Source: Paraburkholderia sp. FT54 (GTDB taxonomy: Bacteria; Pseudomonadota; Gammaproteobacteria; Burkholderiales; Burkholderiaceae). Taken from it: DNA of 64,000 nt. The DNA lies in contig NZ_CP134197.1 in assembly GCF_031585635.1 (NCBI RefSeq), positions 434,001 through 498,000 of the forward strand, in the 5' to 3' direction. The notes beneath the pieces are model-generated. The model did no database searches, was not told where the DNA came from, and saw only the letters and a program-made list of their open reading frames with translations. Numbering within the stretch: the first letter of the stretch is position 1; each line of letters starts with the position of its first letter. Made by a program: the position numbers and the translations under genes. Positions 61,526 to 64,000 of the stretch are shown here, one piece after another.

Positions 61526-63262
61526 TCAGTGTATTGCGGGGTTCATCCGCACATAGGCGTCAAGCAGCGACGTCTTGTGAACAACTCCTAGAATTGGAGC
61601 GGACTTGGATGTCGGGTCAATGACGGGCAGGCGTTCGCCACGGAAATTGAGGAAAAGCTGCAGAGCCTGGCCTAGCGTCATGTCCGGAGTAAGCACATGA
61701 AAGTCGGGATGGAGATAGTCGGCTGCGGTCATCCGCTCCGTGCTCCGGGGCGAAGCGAGGTCGGATGCGAGGTCCTCAAGGGCCACCGCGCCGCAAAAGC
61801 GCTGCTGTTCGTCCACCACATACACGTACTTCACGGGATGGTCGAGGAACATGCGGGTCAGCTCTTCAACGCTCGCCTCGAGCGTAACGACTGTCTCGGC
61901 AGGCTTCAGGAGTTCGCGCATCCGTGTAGCCGCGAGGCGCAGCCTGTCCTTCTGCGCACGGTTGCGCCGTATGGTGACTTCGTACATCGAAGCGTGCTCC
62001 GCGTTGCGCGCGACGAAGTAAGCGATGACGCAGGAAAGCATGAGCGGCAGCACGACCTCGTAGGACAGCGTCATCTCGAAAATCATGAGGATGGCCATCA
62101 ACGGAGCGTTGGAGGCTGCCGCCAGAAATGCGCCCATCCCCACGATTGCATAGGCGAAAGGCTCGGAGGTCATGTGCGGCCAGATTCCATGAACGCCTAC
62201 CCCGAATAGGCATCCCACCACGGCTCCAAAGAACAGGGTCGGCGTGAATACGCCACCCACTGCTCCGGTGCCGACCGTTGCCAGCGTCGCAATCACCTTG
62301 AGGACGAGCACGATAAGAAGCGCTGTCCACGTCCAGGGCTGATGCAGCAGGGAGTCCACCACCTCGTAGCCATTACCCCAGACCTCTGGCGCCCAGATGG
62401 AGATGACGCCGACGATAAGGCCGCCGAGTCCAAGCTTCAGCGGCAGAGGCAACGGTAGCTTGCCAAAGCCCTTCTTCGACGCGGAAAGCAACAGAAGAAA
62501 ACGCGGCGCGAGTACCCCGCACAAAAGCCCCAGCACGATGAAGGGCAGCACTTCGATGCCGGTGATGGTTGGGAACGCTGGCATCTGGTACGGCGGGCGG
62601 TAGCCGGCGAACTCGCGCATCGTGATGTTGGCTACGACCGACGAGACCAGAATCGGGCCAAACCATTCCATCGCCATGCAACCGAGCACCAGTTCCGTCA
62701 CGAAAAACGCGCCGGCGATAGGTGCGTTGTATGCAGAGGTGATGCCCGCAGCCGCACCGCATGCGACGAGCATGCGCAAACGTGCCGGGTCGAAGCGCAC
62801 CCAGCGTCCTATGATGGACGAGCATAGCGCGGCCAGTTGAACCATCGAGCCTTCACGGCCAATCGAGCCGCCAGTCGCGATGGTAAAAAGTGAGGAGATG
62901 CTGCGCCACATGCTTTGCGAGACGGGCACAACACCGTCACCCATCGTGACGGCCTCCATATAGTCGGCACCAGACTTTGAAGAACAGCGGCGCGCCATTA
63001 CGAGACAGGCGCCAGCAATCATTCCGCCAACCGTTGGCAACGCGACCCGCGCGGGCCAGGGCACCTGCCGGGCCATCTCGACAAAATTGCCGGGCTCACC
63101 GCCAAAGCACTTCTGTAGCAGGTCGATACCTTCCCGGAAAGCAGCAGTGGCGGACGCGCCCGCAACGCCAGCAACGACCGCCCAGAGCAGCATCGCGTGC
63201 CCGTCCGGCTGTCGCAGTGTTTTCCAGATGAAGGTCAGAGACGCGAAGGGGTTCGTGTTCAT
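61526..63262 (-). CDS. ClC-family chloride channel/antiporter with CBS pair
   Basis: A 578-residue ClC protein. The selectivity motifs are GGSIGREGSMVQ (GREG), AGITSAYNAPIAGAFF and GTGAVGGVFTPTLFFG (GxFxP). About 440 residues of membrane region are followed by two CBS domains (from KPAETVVTLEASVEELTRMF to VVHKTSLLDAYV). CBS domains regulate gating through adenine nucleotides in homologues. The residue at the usual proton-transfer Glu is present in REGS. It may exchange Cl- and H+ for acid resistance. Monocistronic. Confidence 0.92.
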   Translation of the reverse strand: MNTNPFASLTFIWKTLRQPDGHAMLLWAVVAGVAGASATAAFREGIDLLQKCFGGEPGNFVEMARQVPWPARVALPTVGGMIAGACLVMARRCSSKSGADYMEAVTMGDGVVPVSQSMWRSISSLFTIATGGSIGREGSMVQLAALCSSIIGRWVRFDPARLRMLVACGAAAGITSAYNAPIAGAFFVTELVLGCMAMEWFGPILVSSVVANITMREFAGYRPPYQMPAFPTITGIEVLPFIVLGLLCGVLAPRFLLLLSASKKGFGKLPLPLPLKLGLGGLIVGVISIWAPEVWGNGYEVVDSLLHQPWTWTALLIVLVLKVIATLATVGTGAVGGVFTPTLFFGAVVGCLFGVGVHGIWPHMTSEPFAYAIVGMGAFLAAASNAPLMAILMIFEMTLSYEVVLPLMLSCVIAYFVARNAEHASMYEVTIRRNRAQKDRLRLAATRMRELLKPAETVVTLEASVEELTRMFLDHPVKYVYVVDEQQRFCGAVALEDLASDLASPRSTERMTAADYLHPDFHVLTPDMTLGQALQLFLNFRGERLPVIDPTSKSAPILGVVHKTSLLDAYVRMNPAIH

Positions 63263-63315
63263 TTTGTTATGTAGCAGTCGGAGGTTTCCTTCGCCCTCAT
63301 TTCGATACGTCGAGC

Positions 63316-64000
63316 TTAGGAAGGCAGACTTCCCAGATCCATTTCGACCTTGACTGCGTCACCCCTATAGACGACATCTGCGTAGTAGATAACGACGTTA
63401 TCGGCGTCGTTGAAAACACGCTGGACCCGGGCTACGGGCGCATCAGCCGGTACACGCAGCAAACGTGCAGTCGCTGCGTCGGCGCTGCCGATAGTCAGCG
63501 TCTGCCTCGCCTTCGCAATGCGCCGCGGAGAGAGGGACACCAGAACCGGGATGACAAGTTCGTTGCGGAACCTGTCAGGTGCCATCGAAAAAATGTTCTC
63601 TTCCAGATAGAGCGAGATGACGCAGTAGGGCAGACCATCTGAGGAATGCACCCGTTTCATGTACATGTACTCTTCCGCGAGTTTTCCATCAGTCGCGGTG
63701 ACGGGTGGTTTCCTTCTGCTCTCCTCCACCGTGAGAGGCTGCTGACTGGTCGCCTGATACATCTCGACCAGCGCCTCCAGGGTGGTGACGACCTGCACCG
63801 GCTTCATTATTGGCGGTGTCGCGCAGACGAAGGTTCCCCTTCCCCGTTGAGGAATGAGTGTCCCCTCGCTCATCAGTAATTGCACGGCTTGGCGGGCTGT
63901 CACCCGCGCGACATCGAACTCGGCTGCAATCTGCTCAAGCGTCGGAATGACCTCGCCCTGCTGCCAGACCCCGCGACCAATCCGGTCGCGAAGCGAGTCA
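63316..64000 (-). CDS. GntR-family (HutC/UTRA) transcriptional regulator, 5' end beyond window
   Basis: The minus strand is open to the window edge at 64000. The N-terminal winged helix reads RIGRGVWQQGEVIPTLEQIA and AEFDVARVTARQAVQLLMSE, with GTLIPQRGRGTFV as the wing. The UTRA ligand-binding domain follows (MKRVHSSDGLPYCVISLYLE, then AKARQTLTIGSADAATARLL and YYADVVYRGDAVKVEMDL at the end). UTRA regulators sense small sugars or amino-acid derivatives. The gene lies 53 bases from the ClC gene on the same strand and precedes it. Confidence 0.9.
   Translation of the reverse strand, partial: DSLRDRIGRGVWQQGEVIPTLEQIAAEFDVARVTARQAVQLLMSEGTLIPQRGRGTFVCATPPIMKPVQVVTTLEALVEMYQATSQQPLTVEESRRKPPVTATDGKLAEEYMYMKRVHSSDGLPYCVISLYLEENIFSMAPDRFRNELVIPVLVSLSPRRIAKARQTLTIGSADAATARLLRVPADAPVARVQRVFNDADNVVIYYADVVYRGDAVKVEMDLGSLPS

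Noticed and set aside
1..64000. CRISPR arrays, tRNA or rRNA genes
   Set aside because: No regularly spaced identical repeats of 23-40 bases with unique spacers, and no cloverleaf or rRNA sequence was recognised by eye; a covariance-model scan would be decisive.

Overview
The window looks like an accessory, heavily rearranged part of a Burkholderiaceae genome (Paraburkholderia, Caballeronia or Burkholderia), probably a secondary chromosome or megaplasmid. The support is GC-rich coding sequence, a DUF3564-type protein, XapX/DUF1427 proteins, paired ParB/RepB genes, a KfrA-type protein and many insertion sequences of types common in that family. I saw no rRNA, tRNA, CRISPR array or core housekeeping operon.

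Layout. 0-3 kb: end of a recombinase-like gene, two coupled ParB/RepB genes, then dnaE2 and IS66 debris. 3.3-6.9 kb: a MarR regulator and a cis-CaaD-like tautomerase whose 3' end is replaced by a 2.5-kb IS66 element. 7-10 kb: a glycosyltransferase and a scrambled ISL3 transposase. 10-18.7 kb: a metabolic module (SDR, two XapX proteins, isochorismatase-type hydrolase, amidohydrolase, DoxX, VOC protein, DUF1275, alginate-export-type porin). 19.4-20.9 kb and 32.2-33.7 kb: two copies of a nearly identical 1.55-kb segment carrying a MetX-like hydrolase. 21-23 kb: two universal stress proteins and a DUF3564 protein. 23.9-27.6 kb: a three-gene lipoprotein operon (two LssY_C-like proteins and an alpha/beta hydrolase). 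27.8-30.1 kb: an IS91-type transposase with a tyrosine recombinase. 30.3-31.4 kb: two envelope proteins.

34-47.3 kb is the most unusual part. A tyrosine recombinase (minus strand) faces away from a KfrA-like gene, a recombinase-fold protein lacking catalytic residues, and a run of about 17 mostly small, mutually unrelated plus-strand genes. The run includes a RelA/SpoT-fold synthetase, an HNH-like protein, an Abi-alpha-like protein, a DUF4145-like protein, several small membrane proteins and a DEDD exonuclease. Many of its junctions carry variants of one sequence motif: TAGGAAAAGCGCTC, then a GCCGGTCGTGCGGGT block, then CAGGAAAACAAGG. The layout recalls an integron cassette array, but canonical attC boxes are not visible. 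I propose it as a candidate undescribed gene-capture or defence-gene array.

47.3-51.9 kb is an insertion-sequence graveyard (ISNCY-type, frameshifted IS110, IS6, IS1182 pieces, hsdR piece). 51.9-56.8 kb is a catabolic-looking locus: a carboxylesterase and MFS transporter diverge from an asparaginase and a GntR regulator. 58-64 kb holds a secreted protein, a polyferredoxin-type membrane protein, an IS6 element beside a MASE1 remnant, a ClC channel, and a GntR/UTRA regulator cut by the window end.
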